DNA from: Myxocyprinus asiaticus
Lineage: Eukaryota; Chordata; Actinopteri; Cypriniformes; Catostomidae
Length of the DNA stretch: 64,000 bases
Assembly: GCF_019703515.2 (NCBI RefSeq)
Contig: NC_059363.1
Coordinates: 1,666,001-1,730,000 of the forward strand
Direction: 5' to 3'
The notes under the pieces were generated by a model. It ran no database searches and was not told the origin of the DNA. It saw only the letters and a list, made by a program, of their open reading frames with translations. This document shows, one piece after another, positions 12,037-24,869 of the stretch. A program made the position numbers and the translations under genes. Position 1 is the first letter of the stretch; each line of letters starts with the position of its first letter.

Positions 12037-12562
12037 GATGCTTTCACACTAGCACTTTTGGTGTGCACCCGAGTTCATGTGAATGGTTCCCTGCTGATAT
12101 GAACGCAATCGTACCAAACTGTGAAAGTGAACCGCTATTGATGACATATAATTCACATCTTTGCAGGCTCCCAATCACAATTATTATGGTTTAATGCATT
12201 TTTTATACCTGCTTGTGTCCAAATGAATCACCTTCAGAGAGCAGCTCACATTCTTCACATCTCTTGCAACACATCTTGCTTGCTGCAGACAAACGCTAAT
12301 ATTCTTCACATCATTGCACATTCAATGCATCCATGGCAGACAACCATAAATGTCATTTTGTGCATGTAAAGTTTTGGTGGTAAATCCAAAGAGATGAATA
12401 CTTTGATAACACAGCAAAGCTGATGTCTTCTTGAGTTGTTGCCTAGTTGTGGTAAATAGCTGCCGCTTGTATGCACGTTGATGACATAATAGGACTGTGG
12501 TTCGAAGGAAACGAATTCGGGTTTGGTCCAAGCAGTCGAACCAAGTGTGAAAGCACCCTTAC
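12037..12562. mobile_element. Non-autonomous DNA transposon with imperfect inverted ends
   Basis: The left end reads GGATGCTTTCACACTAG and the right end reads, reversed, AGGGTGCTTTCACACTTGG. The element is about 525 bp, has no transposase and shows no clear target duplication. The superfamily is not resolved. Open frames at 12,306-12,664 lie on the minus strand inside it and look non-coding. Confidence 0.6.
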
Positions 12563-13100
12563 ACACAGCAGAAGTTGTAGGCTTATTAACCGTTTTACCA
12601 CCCCCTTTTGATTGACAGGAAATAATTGGCCCTGAATATCGGCTGTTTTTACACAATCGGTCAATGTTTGATAGAGCAGATAATTGCTTTTATCAGCCAG
12701 TGCATCTGTAGTAATGCTGGTTAGTCTTGCTGGTTAAGTCAGTCAAAAAGACTTGGAACACCAGCATTCAAAACACAACATATGCTGATGACAAATCTGC
12801 TAGTATTTTCTATTCATCAGAGTTGTATAAAGTATACATTTGTCATACTTAAGTACAAGTAAAGATACCTTCATGCAAATTGAGTGAGGTGCCAATCTGA
12901 CGTGGTGCGAGCTGCGAGGCGACCGTCTGTGTTCCGCAACTGCTATCAGGTCTTTGAATAAAATATAATGTTCGAAGAAGGGCAGTGGGTGGAGTTTCTG
13001 GTGCCCCCCTAGGGAGTTGGTGCCCTACGCAGATTGCGTAATATGCGTATAGGGAGCAGTGGTACTGGAGTCAAGTAAAAGTTAAAGTAGCTCATTATAG
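12563..13100. other. No gene seen
   Basis: Nothing beyond short repeat-like fragments, such as a GCTGGTTAGTCTTGCTGG segment near 12,718. Confidence 0.35.
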
Positions 13101-13106
13101 AAATAC

Positions 13107-13330
13107 TTACATTTACATTTAGTCATTTAGCAGACGCTTTTTTCCAAAGCGACTTACAAATGAGACATTGAGCAAGCAATTTGTCATACAAAATTTAACA
13201 ACATCTGCAGTATAGGACTGCCAAGTTCTCACAGTGGATGGAGTAGTAAAGATGCTAGCACAGAAGAAAGAGATTCAAGTCATAATAAAAGCGATAGTAA
13301 ATAAACAGTTCACAGCATCAAAATGAGTGT
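13107..13330 (-). mobile_element. L2-type LINE 3' fragment
   Basis: TTTACATTTAGTCATTTAGC, AGACGCTTTTTTCC and AAAGCGACTTACAAATGAGA are the reverse complement of the L2 3' tail seen at 9,565-9,629. The downstream part also matches that element's 3' UTR (a CTGCAGTATAGGACTGCC-like segment). It is 5'-truncated and non-coding. Confidence 0.82.
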
Positions 13331-15577
13331 GTTATGAGATGTTATAAACAGTTCTGTTCACTTAAGCTAATGTTATTATATATGTAATATGTGTAAATAA
13401 GTTTTTATCATTTCAAGTGACTGTAATAATCGTTTGCCCTGATTCTGATTCACAGTCACCACAGATTTTAATCAGATTACTGTGTAATTTAACATTTTCT
13501 TTTACAAAACACTTCAGATAAATATGCATTACAATGTCAATCTTCATAACAGCACACTTAAAATTTTATCCATTCCGTTTATGAAATTTTTTTGCCAAAA
13601 CCTGCATTCTTCACGGCAATCTCCCATTCATTCCAATGGGAAGTTTTGCAGAGCTTGTCAGAGCGTGCAACCGTAACCAAAGGGGGCGGAGCTTAGTGAA
13701 GGGTTAATTACCAATGGGATTTTCTTGGAGCCCCAGTTTTCTGACTTGGGGGTGTCAATTAAAGAATTATTGCAAGAATCAAGCAAATTGGTATTGGACA
13801 TAATTATTTTTAACTTGTGGATTTTGACTGTATATTTGAATGAAGAATAAAGCTTGCCAGAAAATAAGATTAATTTAACTCATTTATGAGTTGTCAGGCT
13901 TGTGCAACAAAACATTTACCATCAGCAACCCCTAGCAACTACATAGCAATGTTTTAAAAACACTGAGAACATCTTAGCAACAGCCTGGCAACCACCCAGA
14001 ACACACTAGCAATCAGATATTGTAGCAATGCGCTAAAACACAGAGCAGAGCACCTTGACAACTGCATAATATGCCCCAGAAACAACCCAGAACACCCTAG
14101 TAACCACTCTAGTAACCACGCAATAGCAATAACTACTGAGAACACCTTAGCGACCACCCAGAACACCCTAGTTTTGCTTTGGCAAGCAGCATTTGCATCT
14201 TCTCTAGAAAACGTAGGCTAAGAATAATTAATCTCCTGTTACTCTAAACTGTTTCAGGTTAAATTAGTTTTGCAAATGATATTGTTAGATATTTTCAAGA
14301 ATACATTTGGTCATTATATAAGGTACAACAGGGCTAAAGGCTCTGAGGGGTAAAAGGCTCCCTCACCAACTTTTTTTTTTAAACTGAATTTTGATCGAAA
14401 CAACCTTCTGTTATTATTTATTTTCACACAAATTATGTTGGTCCATCATTCAGGTTCAGTTCTAGAGGGGGGGCCGGGGGGTTCCCTGCAAAAGCCTGGC
14501 CCCCCATGTGCCCCCCCACTCACAGACCCCCCTCGGTTGGATGATATAACACTCTCACAGTGCCTTTCACCCCGTTGTACCCTCCACATCGTACCTTGGT
14601 TAAATGCAAAAGGTAACTTGATTTTATGATAGAAACGTATGTTGTTAAATAACGTCCTTCTGAAGCTTTTTGTATTCAGCTCAGACATGGATCAAGGTGA
14701 AGACAAATTAACAATGTGCTGGCATTAGTAGTTCTCTATTAGCAATTTTTCTGTGTTAACAGACATTCTCCTACATGAATGACCATGAATCAAAATTGGC
14801 CAGCTGTGTCCTTTACGTCAGACCTGTTCATGGTCGAGCATGTCACGTGTGTTGTGGCAGTCGGTTGTGCTCTGAATCAGAGCCAGGAGTTTGGCTGATC
14901 TCCCCTCAGTCTCAGACCGGCAGTTTCAGGCTGTTTTGCTCTGCTCCTCACTGACAGCTCAATAAATTGCACGATTGGATAACACATGTATATTTCTTGT
15001 GTCCACATCGGTCTGAAATGGGCAGGTTTGTACTAGAGCAGCTCTAACGGCCCTGCTATGTGGTTTATTGGTGCAATACAAGAGAAACCTCAGAATAAAA
15101 ATAAAAAAATGGCACTGGGTGATGATGAAGCGTTCAACTCACATTTGTAAGGTGCAGTTTTCACAGAAGTGTCACTAGTTGCCACATTCACCATTATTAC
15201 TAATGTTTTGTCCACAACTCTTTGAATTAAACATACAATTTAAAGAGATTATGAGAAAAAAATTATGAACCACACAACAGTTTGAAACATTTATTCAAGA
15301 CTATTCCAATCCGAAGATAGCCATTGTTCTTTATTTCAGTATCATAATAACTATAGGCTAAATAATGGCTCTGTTCTATATTAATGACTCATCCTGCACT
15401 GACTTATTTTGTCCAATCAAATGCTTTCTAGAAAATGAATATCCCTCCTAATACTATCTATGACCATATTCGCACTTTTCGTATGAAAATGCATTACCTT
15501 TGGAAAAGATTAGGTTACGTAACTGAAAAAGGAGTTTTCAAACTTTATACAACAATAAAGTTCAAACTGTATAAGGA
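13331..15577. other. Repeat-rich, no gene seen
   Basis: About 13,920-14,175 is a degenerate minisatellite built on ACCCAGAACACCCTAGCAAC-like words, which also appear at about 21,745-21,810. About 14,461-14,530 is very G- and C-rich (runs of 6-7 G, then runs of C). No exon is recognisable. Confidence 0.45.
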
Positions 15578-15585
15578 ATAATATT

Positions 15586-17166
15586 TAGTGCTGTCAGTTG
15601 ATTGCATTTTTTAATCACGATTAATCGCATCATTTTTCATAGTTAATTGTGATAAATCTCAGAATGTGTCATAGTTAACATCAATTAATAGCAGAACTTG
15701 TCATAGTTAATTGCGATTAATCTCAGAATTTGTCATAGTTAACTGTAATTAATCGCAGAATTTGTCATCGTTAATTGCGATTAATCTCAGAATTTGTCAT
15801 AGTTAACTGCAATTAATCGCAGAATTTGTCATAGTTAATTGTGATTAATCTCAGAATTTGTCATATTTAACTGTAATTAATAGCAGAACTTGTCATAGTT
15901 AATTGTGATTAATCGCGGAATTTGTCATAATTCATCTTGATTAATCTCAGAATTTGTCAGTTAACTGCAATTAATCACAGAACTTGTCATAGTTAATTGC
16001 AATTAATCATAGAATTTGTCATAGTTAATTGTGATTAATCTCAGAATTTGTCATAGTTAATTGCGATTAATCTTAGAATTTGTCATAGTTAATTGCGATT
16101 AATCTCAGAATTTGTCATAGTTAACTGTAATTAATAGCAGAATTTGTCATAGTTAATTGCGATTAATCTTAGAATTTGTCATAGTTAATTGCGATTAATC
16201 TTAGAATTTGTCATAGTTAACTGTAATTAATAGCAGAATTTGTCATAGTTAATTGCGATTAATCTTAGAATTTGTCATAGTTAATTGTGATTAATCTCAG
16301 AATTTGTCATAGTTAATTGCGATTAATCGCAGAATTTGTCATAGTTAATTGCGATTAATCTCAGAATTTGTCATAGAATTTGTCATAGTTAATTGCGATT
16401 AATCACAGAACTTGTCATAGTTAATTGCAGTAAAATTCACTCTATATACTTTTTAACCTGTCAAAATTCTTAGGAAAGAAAACAAATCAATATGTAACAA
16501 TTATGTTTTATTTTACAAACAAAGCCTTCCACTGTATTAAGATAGAAATGCACTAAAATAGCACCAATTCAAGTAACATTAAACGTTTCCCAAAGTCTAA
16601 GTGGGAGGTTGACTAATTGAAATAACTAGTCCCTGTAGGTAGTGTATTCATTGCAATGCAAATCTAATAAATCAGTTAAACTTTAATCCTCCACAATATT
16701 AATCAGGCAGCAGACTGTGGCTATCCGCTATGCGACAGCAATCGTGAAGCTGTGTTCATTATTCGAATCAGGGTGTCAACACCAGATCAAGCGCTGGTTT
16801 AAACTCCACATGAAAAGCTCGTCAGACAATGTCTCATTCTGCATTTTTGTGAAAGTTAAAATGTGCTTCTGTGGTAATGAAATTGCACCTTACAGAGGCA
16901 GCAAAGTATTTGATTTTTTTTGTCCCATCTGGACTTGTTTTGTATAACAAATACCATATAGCGGTCCTTTCTTCATGTGTGCATCAGTGTAATGACGCGG
17001 AGGTTTCACCCTACTACAACCAGTGTTTAGAACTCACACAGAGCTGAATAAAATGTCAGTATCTAATGTGAAATGTGTACATGCGTTAATCGCGATAAAG
17101 ACAAATTAACGTGTTAAATGTTTTATATTAATTGCATGCATTAACGTGTTAATTTTGACAGCTCTA
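15586..17166. mobile_element. hAT-type non-autonomous transposon, 8-bp target duplication
   Basis: The element begins TAGTGCTGTCAGTTGATTGC and ends TTAATTTTGACAGCTCTA, which are inverted copies of each other. It is flanked by a perfect 8-bp direct repeat ATAATATT (15,578-15,585 and 17,167-17,174), the size made by hAT transposases. It holds no transposase. About half of its length is an internal tandem array. A related right end (CAATTGACAGCCCTA) occurs at about 23,600-23,614. Confidence 0.9.
15630..16430. repeat. Tandem array of about 32-bp units inside the hAT element
   Basis: The unit reads approximately TCATAGTTAATTGCGATTAA then TCTCAGAATTTG. It is repeated about 25 times with single-base variation, for example CTGTAATTAATAGCAG in place of TTGCGATTAATCTCAG. 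The words match the element's own terminal region (AATCACGATTAATCGCA), so the array grew from subterminal sequence. Confidence 0.93.
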
Positions 17167-17174
17167 ATAATATT

Positions 17175-17985
17175 AGACTGATAAACACTAGTCCTTTTTA
17201 CATAAAACGTCCTTTAATTTCTAATCAGTTCCATTTTTCTTGCCTTATCTAGACTATCCACATCCCAGAAACTCAAGCAGTGATTCAAAAGCTCAGCAGT
17301 CGCTCGTGACCCACTCAATGAGTCACATGACTCACATTTTATGATTGACATTTCCATCAAACACACTTTCCAGCCTCACGTTTGTCTCTTGGCTCTGCCT
17401 GCGTTTGGACTCATGTAAAACTCTGCAGTTTATAGATGTAGATATGAACTATAATTGGACTTACGGCTCGTGGCCTTGTTTTGCTCTAGAAGCCCATAGA
17501 GGACGCTAAATTGTTTTTAAGGAAAATGCAGGTGGGGTGATGCAACTAAAATGATCACTTAAGGGACGAGGGCTCCCACACGCAGCCAAATATCAACAGG
17601 TGCATTCAAAAGAACAAAGTAATTCTAGATCTTATTGAGCTATTAACAAGAGGGGGAATTCAGGGTAAACCGGAGAATGAATCAACAAACAACAAACAAT
17701 GCAAGAGATGCAGAGTGCTTTTTCAGAAATGGATTTGATATTATAGATTTTTTGATGTCTGGTCTAATTCATTTGGAAATTGATGGGCATCAAAATGTCA
17801 TCAATTAGATACAGGCTACATCTTAGCTAGATTTGCCTATACGAAAAGATTTTATCATTCATTTTATTGACTAACATTGAAGGAGGGACTTGAGTCATAA
17901 TGAAAAACCATAATATTTTTTTTTTCTTCTAGTTTGTTCAACAACAGTGGCCTATAAAATTACTACGGAACACAATGATTTGCCA
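17175..17985. other. No gene seen
   Basis: No exon or clear repeat is visible; the sequence is moderately AT-rich. Confidence 0.35.
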
Positions 17986-18725
17986 TTGAAATGCAAGTTA
18001 AGCTCAGTCGACAGCATTTGTGGCATAATGTTGATTATTACAAAAAACTTTTTTGACTCGTCCCTCCTTTTCTTTAAAAAAAACGGCAAAAATTGAGGTT
18101 CCAGTGAGACACTTACAATGGAAGTCATTGGGGCCAGTTTGTAAACATTAACATACTTACTGTTTCGTGACTCCAGCCAGGTCTCCTAAACAACCAAATT
18201 GGCCTGGTTGCTAGGGAGGGTAGAGTCACATGGGGTAACCTCCTCATGGTCACGATTAGTGGTTCTCGCTCTCAATGGGGCGTGTGGTAAGTTGTGCGTG
18301 GATCGCAGAGAGTAGCATGAGCCTCCACATGCTGTGAGTCTCCGCGGTGTCATGCACAACGAGTCACGTGATAAGATGCGCGGATTGACGGTCTCAGAAG
18401 TGGAGGCAACTGAGACTTGTCCTCCGCCACCCGGATTGTGGTGAGTAACCGCAATAAGTAGTGGGAATTGGGCATTCCAAATTGGGAGAAAAGGGGATAA
18501 AAAATAAATAAATAAAATAAAATAGTCACTGTTTCAAAAGTATAACCACAAGACATAAACAATATGCATATTAACATGATTTTAGTGTGATAAAATCACT
18601 TACTAACCACATCTGCGTAAAGTTATAGCCAATTTTACAACTTTTTCGGCATGATGACGTAACACCGTAAACCCAGAAACAACGATTTAAACAACTTTAC
18701 AGCTCAACCACATGCCTCCCAACCT
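17986..18725. mobile_element. Foldback-type repeat, copy split by a SINE
   Basis: The pieces TTGACTCGTCCCTCCTTTTC (from 18,052), CACTTACAATGGAAGTCATT (from 18,109) and TTTTAGTGTGATAAAATCAC (from 18,580) match the element at 27,412-27,985. The copy is interrupted at 18,167-18,523 by a family A SINE. The 5' limit is approximate. Confidence 0.65.
18167..18523 (+). repeat. tRNA-derived SINE (family A), headless, with A-rich tail
   Basis: Starts at GTGACTCCAGCCAGG and ends in GGGAGAAAAGGGG plus an A-rich tail. The sequence before it (TTACTGTTTC) and after it (TCACTGTTTC) is a near-perfect target duplication, so this is a real insertion into the older foldback repeat. The tRNA-like head is absent. 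Confidence 0.87.
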
Positions 18726-19592
18726 TTACACTCAACCACAACCTGCAATCCTACAGAAAAGAACTACTCTTCAGTTATCCGTGTCCTGCGTCTGTGTCCA
18801 TTTTTCAATTATTTTTGTCCTTCAAAGAAGTTGGAGTTGAAGGTGTGTGATGACAGGGTCGGAAAAAAATAAAAGCTATTTTACACAGAAATGCTTTTAA
18901 TTCTTTGTTCAAGGTTCAGTCAGACTGTGAAAGTGAATACTTGAGCTATAAAAAGCCACTTGCTTTTGTGTCCAAAGCACTCGAGTGGCTCTCTGGTGTA
19001 ATAACCAAAGCATCTGGACTCAGCGAGGGTCCTGGCGCTCCAAAAATACATCCACCGAGAACAACATCCAACATGGAGCAAGTTTCACCATGACAACATC
19101 GCTGGTATTGGTATGGACTGAGTTGAAAATGTGAATTCATATCTGTCACTCAAGGTTCCAATTGTGCTTATACAAGAAGAAAGTTATCCTGCTCAAAATG
19201 TCCCAAAACCTCTGCAGTTTTGGTGGGTGTCTGTAAAATGTACGGTGAATGTGGTTGTCTTCAGTCTGTTCTATAACTGCATCAATTCACCATCAATAAT
19301 GTTATCACATACATGCACGATTACAGTTGCAAAAAGGTAAACTTTATTGCCCAAAATATATATACAGTGACAATTTAATACACATTTGTTAACACAGCCA
19401 CAGCCACAAGGAAAGCATGCAAACGTAATTTAAAATCTGAGGAAAATGAATCTGACTATATATAAGTCGTCTTTGTCCAAAAGGTTTCTTGCAGAGAGTT
19501 TTCTTGTTACCAATGCAGAGGATGTGGTCACAGAGAAAAGGAGAGCAGAAAGAGAGAGAGAGAGGGATGGATTCCTTTACCACTACTTAATA
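18726..19592. other. No gene seen
   Basis: A 62-codon open frame at 18,905-19,093 shows no recognisable family and no flanking splice pattern. A short GA-rich run lies at about 19,545-19,565. Nothing else is supported. Confidence 0.35.
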
Positions 19593-19593
19593 C

Positions 19594-20804
19594 TAGGGAT
19601 GTCCCGATACCATTTGTTTGAGAACGAGAATGAGAATGAGTACGAGTACCGATAGTTCATTTTTGGTACTCGCCGATACCGAGTCTGAGTCCGAGTCCTG
19701 TTTTTTGTCATTTTTATAAACTCCAAATCAGTTCATTTAAATTTTATCATCAAAATGGTGTTTGAATAAGTTAATTCATTAACACTTTTGTCAAATGAAA
19801 ACATAATTAATTTTCAACATAATATTGCATTATTTTTATCAAGGTCAAGATTACGATCAAAGAACATATTTCAAATCAGCAGTATAATCTGACCACGTTG
19901 GTATCATAAATTGTGCTTTTTTACCTCATATTACGCAAAATAAAAAAATAATTTTCCCGCATGTGTGTTCTAGAGATGATTGACAGGCGATGTCTGTATC
20001 TAAAAGGTTATTGGCTCTTTTACCTGTAAGGCGGGACTTCCTTTCTATATCCGTTGACCGTTGGGTGCTAAAGCTTCTTGGTTGGGTGTTCCAATTTCTC
20101 CCATTCATTTTAATAGAAGTGGCCCGTCTCTATTAAATAATCTCTAGTATACTACAATTACTACTGATTTATTATTATTAGTAGTAGGCTAGTATAACAG
20201 TGAATATTACATAACTTTACAGTAGTGATATATTTCTGTCATACGTTTTTCCAATAAATGTACCTTTAATTTTGACGGAGCTTTTATTTTGAAGTATTTC
20301 TGTGCCGTTTTGACCAAGGAGCTGTGATGATTTGAAGACAGCTTCCCACTCTGGAAAAGCCGGTCCTTACGTGACTCAAAGTGATTATTAAACCACAAAA
20401 GGCTGCCATTTAATTAAATAGGTATGTACTCGATATGTGCCTCATGCTATAACGTGAATTTGCATTTTGTTTACTGTCATCTGCTACAAACATAGCGCAT
20501 GATGCTCATGATGGTGGTTTCCCTGTATGAGACTTGGAGAAGCTTTAACAGCTGGTGTCAGCACAACACTGTCTCCACACACTCACAAGCGCTCACATTT
20601 GAATTACATGCAAACTATATATTTATCTCTTTAAATCGCAGCTTTTGCGGTTAAATAATCACACCAGAACATAACGTGATTTTAAATTGTTGACTGAATG
20701 TTTACGTAATGACATTCGTATGTCAGATGATATCGGTTTTTGGTATCGGAGCATTTTTACGAGTACAAGTACCAGTAGCCTACATGAGCACGGTATCGGG
20801 ACAT
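19594..20804. mobile_element. hAT-like non-autonomous element
   Basis: The left end reads TAGGGATGTCCCGATACCA. The right end (about 20,790-20,804) reads CGGTATCGGGACAT, its inverse, with further mirrored words (GTACGAGTACCG and GAGTACAAGTACC). Length is about 1.2 kb with no transposase. The last bases of the right end are altered and no 8-bp duplication is visible. Confidence 0.7.
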
Positions 20805-22654
20805 TACAGATTTGTACAGGTTTTACAGTTATAAAGAAAGAAAAGAATGAAAGAAAAAAGAGAGCATCTTAAAGCAGATTAAAGGCTTGTGTGTATGTTT
20901 TGACAGCTAAGTTTGAAATTATGAACATTCAAAAACAGACTCTTAACTCATTTTAATATTCTGCCAGTGTAACGTAGTCTAGGGGATTTTTGGACACTTT
21001 GAAAAGGCTGTTAAAAGAAAATTGGCCCGGGACCCTTGCTGCAACTTGACCCTTCCTCAAAACCACCACCAACAAGCTGATAAAAATCATGCATTAGCCT
21101 CAATGTTTGGCTGCATCTATCTGGAAATTGTATAGAAGCAGTTTTAGTATTTAATGTTATCTGAGCCTCAGAAATGGAGTGAAATTTCACATAATATGGG
21201 AGCATCAGCAGGCAACACGGGAAGCAGATGGCACAGGGGCAGCAGAGAGGGCAGCTCTAATGGACGAGGCAAACCCGTCCTGACGCCGCAGGCTGGCAGA
21301 AACCCTGCATTAGTCGCAGGAGATGCTGTAATGATGCCGTGGAGGCTTGAGGCGCAGGACGAGAAGCCCCATGGAGGAGGATCTGCACAGGTGGTTTGAC
21401 TTCTGGAGCAACAGATCACATGTGTTTACCAGGGGAAACTGCGCCTGGTGACAACGCTGCCTCGCATTGCAAATTAGAAAACCATTAACGGTGAAGTGGA
21501 GGAGAACACACGTCAGTCTAAATCACTGCATTTGTTTTCCAGATCTGCTAAACTCTGATGGCTTGGATTGCATAAATGTACATGGAGTTATTTTTACATA
21601 TTCCATGTAATTGTGGAATGTAAACAAAAAAGAACTTGTGATCCTTGCTAAGGCTGTTTCTCTCTAAGCAATCAGACAAGTTTTGCATGGAAGATAATAA
21701 AATGAACAGGAAAATCCCATAGACTTACATTGAAGGAAGGACCTTAGCAACCACCCAGAAAACCTTAGCAACCACATGACAACACCCTGGCAACCACCCA
21801 CAACACCTTAGATTTTCCACAGCCAAACGCTTATCACATGTAATGTAAACATCTATTCCTCCCCCCCCCCCACCCCAGTTTTTACCATTGTTCACATCTC
21901 TTGAGACTGGAAATGATGCCACAACTGTGGAAAAATGGATAGAAATAATTTTCACACAATACATATTGAAATAGTTTCTGTTTATTTCACTCTTTGTTTA
22001 GATGATCATAGTTTTAAACATTTAATATATTGTATTTTTATAATGGATTTGCAAAGTTTATATTGAAGTTCTGGGACTGGGACAAGACTAAAACAGTCAA
22101 ACTTAGACATAAAAGATATTTACGAAGGCCTGCTAAAAAGTTCACAAGTCAGTTTCAATAAGACCTTCAAATAACAAAAAGAAACAAGTTTTTAATTAAT
22201 TAGATAAATAATGAATTTCAAGTTAAATAGGCACCCAAATATATTAGATTTGCTCGTGAGGTTTTCAGGGTTTCTTCCACTGAACGAAATCCAGGGACAT
22301 TATTTGAATTATTAATGTTGATTGTAATGGGAAAAAAACCCATCAAACTTTCATTCTTGTTCAGTCATGAAGGTGCCACATTATTCTTTAGTAAATCCTG
22401 TAAATGTATATTCATAATCAGGAATTATGACACATAATTATGATTGCTCAATGAGAACATTGGAACGGTCTGTGTTCCATGTGAGAGGAGACATGAGTCA
22501 CGGGCAGATGGGAGATGTGCGACCCATCGGCTCGCTGTGTTTATCAGTGTGTGTGTTGTGTGTGGGCAGACTGCTCAGGCATGACACACTTCACCCCTCT
22601 GTGTATGTGAATATTAACGTGTTGAGCCCAAACTCAGCAGACCATCTGATATCA
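20805..22654. other. No gene seen; short repeats
   Basis: About 21,745-21,810 carries ACCACCCAGAAAACCTTAGC-like minisatellite words shared with 13,920-14,175. A 10-C run is at about 21,861. An 81-codon open frame at 21,154-21,399 looks random, with a similar-length frame on the other strand. No exon is supported. Confidence 0.4.
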
Positions 22655-23614
22655 CACACTGTTGATTTAACGTGTTAATTCAGTGCGAATAAAAAAAACA
22701 ATAATGCAATTAATCATGTCCCTGGACACAGAGGTGCAAAAACCATATATGCAAGGTATGCAATGCATAGGGGCGCCATGTAAAGGGGGGCACCAGCGGC
22801 TCACTAAAGGTGGTGCAATCGGCCTCCTTGACCCCTCCAACACCCCCCCCCCCCCCACCCCGCTCAACGCTTATAATGGATGATTCTACCCTCCCCTCGC
22901 TTGAAAGATACATTGGGCACAAAATTTTGTTTTGCATACCCGCTCAGAAATGTGTAGTTGCACCCCTGCCTGGACAGTAATACAGTGTATTATCAATGGA
23001 GCACTTCAAGCTTCAAGTAGCACCTGATTTCAGCAGGGGGCAGTAAGTGAAACTCCAGCTGTAAAGACAACAAACCAAACTCAGGTTTGCTTGACATTAG
23101 CAACAGCACAAGATGAGGACACGTTCTTGCGTTCAAACACAGCTGGACGGAGCGCAACTACGAATGCTGGGATCTTGAGATGTGTTTTCCTAAGTTTCAA
23201 ACTATGTTTAACTTGACACAACAATCTAAAAACACTGTGTTTATGACACGACACAAGTTATAATAAATCTATCTCGGACAGCTTTACAAATTTAATTGCA
23301 AAATCTTTTCTGTGGACTGTAGGCCAATGACAGGCTTATGTTCAATAATATAATAATGAACAATGTATTGCCTTCTAAAGCCACTTTTTATATTATCAAT
23401 ACTTTACTCATCTGCCTCAATAATGTAATGCATTTTAGTTATCTGAAATAATGTATTTATTGTATATTATATTTATAATTGTTTAAGCATTATATATTAA
23501 ATAATCTTTATTTGGGGGCCTTTTTTCAGCAAATTTGATATATGCGATTAATTGTGATTAATTAATTGGCATATCATGTAATTTGATAAAAATGTGTAAT
23601 CAATTGACAGCCCT
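22655..23614. mobile_element. Probable hAT-type element related to 15,586-17,166
   Basis: The right end reads GTGTAATCAATTGACAGCCCTA and contains GATTAATTGTGATTAATTAA, as in the 15.6-kb element. The left end is degraded (CTGTTGATTTAACGTGTTAATT). There is a C-rich run at about 22,840-22,860. Boundaries and membership are inferred. Confidence 0.45.
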
Positions 23615-24473
23615 AATTCTGGCACAGGATATGATTTACAGATATCAATATTTTAGTTTTCACTAGTGAAAATGCTCATTTTTGATATCAGTAATGATCA
23701 ACTTTCATTTCAAATATCTCTAATGTTATTGTAACTAAGAAAGCCTTTTACGGTAACTTGAATTACTGTTCAATTTATCAGAAATTAATTTGAAACTGAC
23801 ATCGCCACTAGTGAAAACCAAATTACAGGTTTAAAACTTACCATATTTTAGAAGTTGTAATTCAACTGTCAATTTCAGAAATGTCATTTGCACTAGTAAC
23901 AATGTAATTATTAATATGAAAATATTATTGAGCGTGCAGCAGGCAGGAGAATCCTTTTTCAGATGTCCTTAAGATTGTACATGAGTCGCAACTGACTCGA
24001 GATCTCGAGTTCGTAAGGACATTTCAATCACACATTTCAGTGTGTGTCAGAGAAAATGTTCCCTAAAGTGCCATAAAACTCACTGATCTGATTTAGACAA
24101 GAACTAAATTACTCAGGTCAACCATATTCCCTCTGTTTAGAGTAAATACTGTTGATCCACATTGGGAATTAGTACAGTTATATATGTTTTCTCTGGTTAC
24201 ACAGTGAGAAAAGAGCTTGGAATTTCACTGCGAGTATATTTATTATGGGTTGTAATGTAAATTGGGGGCTCGTCCGGGATATTCCTTGAGTGTTTATGGC
24301 TTGTTTTCCAGTCAAATTTACTTGAAGCAAGATATCTTGTTTTCAGTTAAATCTAACAGAATTTAATAACATTTATGTGTATAAAAAGAAAAAAATATTG
24401 CTAATGGGATAAGTAAAATTTTGCTTATTTTTTTTTTTTTTTTTAACCCCACTGGCAAATAGTAAATTTTGTT
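23615..24473. other. No gene; holds a retroviral-type primer binding site
   Basis: No exon seen. An 18-base match to a proline-tRNA primer site lies at 24,263-24,280 (separate entry). The sequences on either side may be decayed LTR and leader, but I cannot delimit them. Confidence 0.4.
24263..24280 (+). promoter_or_regulatory. Proline-tRNA-type primer binding site of an old retroelement
   Basis: TGGGGGCTCGTCCGGGAT is, as far as I recall, identical to the tRNA-Pro primer site used by gammaretroviruses. It starts with TGG, the complement of the CCA tail, so it is not simply a fragment of a tRNA gene; the bases after it do not continue as a reverse tRNA-Pro. No gag, pol or env remnant is visible next to it. 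Confidence 0.6.
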
Positions 24474-24858
24474 ATGCCCAATTCCCAATGAGCTTTTAAG
24501 TCCTCATGGTCACGTAATGATTCGTCTCAATCCGGGTGGCGGAGGACGAATCTCATTTGCCTCCGAGTCTGAGACCGTCAATCTGCGCATCTCATCACGT
24601 GGCTTGTTGAGTGCCACGGAGACATAGCGCGTGTGGAGGCTTCACGCCATCCACCGCGGCAACCACGCTCAATTCACCATGCGCACCACCGAGAACAAAC
24701 CACGTTATAGTGACCACGAGAAGGTTACCCCATGTGACTCTACCCTCCCTAGCAACCGGGCCAATTTGGTTGCTTAGGAGACCTGGCTGGAGTCACTCAA
24801 CACACCCTGGGATTCGAACTAGCGAACTAGCGAACTCCAGGGGTGGTAGCCAGCGGTT
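24474..24858 (-). repeat. tRNA-derived SINE (family A)
   Basis: Reverse copy: GCCCAATTCCCAATGAG at the tail side, TGACTCTACCCTCCCTAGC in the body, and the tRNA-like head at about 24,780-24,855 containing GGGATTCGAACTAGCG (B-box region). The head has an extra CTAGCGAA duplication. A long T-run on the left is the reverse of its A-rich tail. Confidence 0.87.
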
Positions 24859-24869
24859 TTAAGGATGTT

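Noticed and set aside
18905..19093. 62-codon open frame with a Pro/Gly-rich end
   Set aside because: No recognisable family or partner exon; within chance length.
21154..21419. 81- to 83-codon open frames on both strands
   Set aside because: Composition is ordinary, no domain, no splice sites with partner exons.
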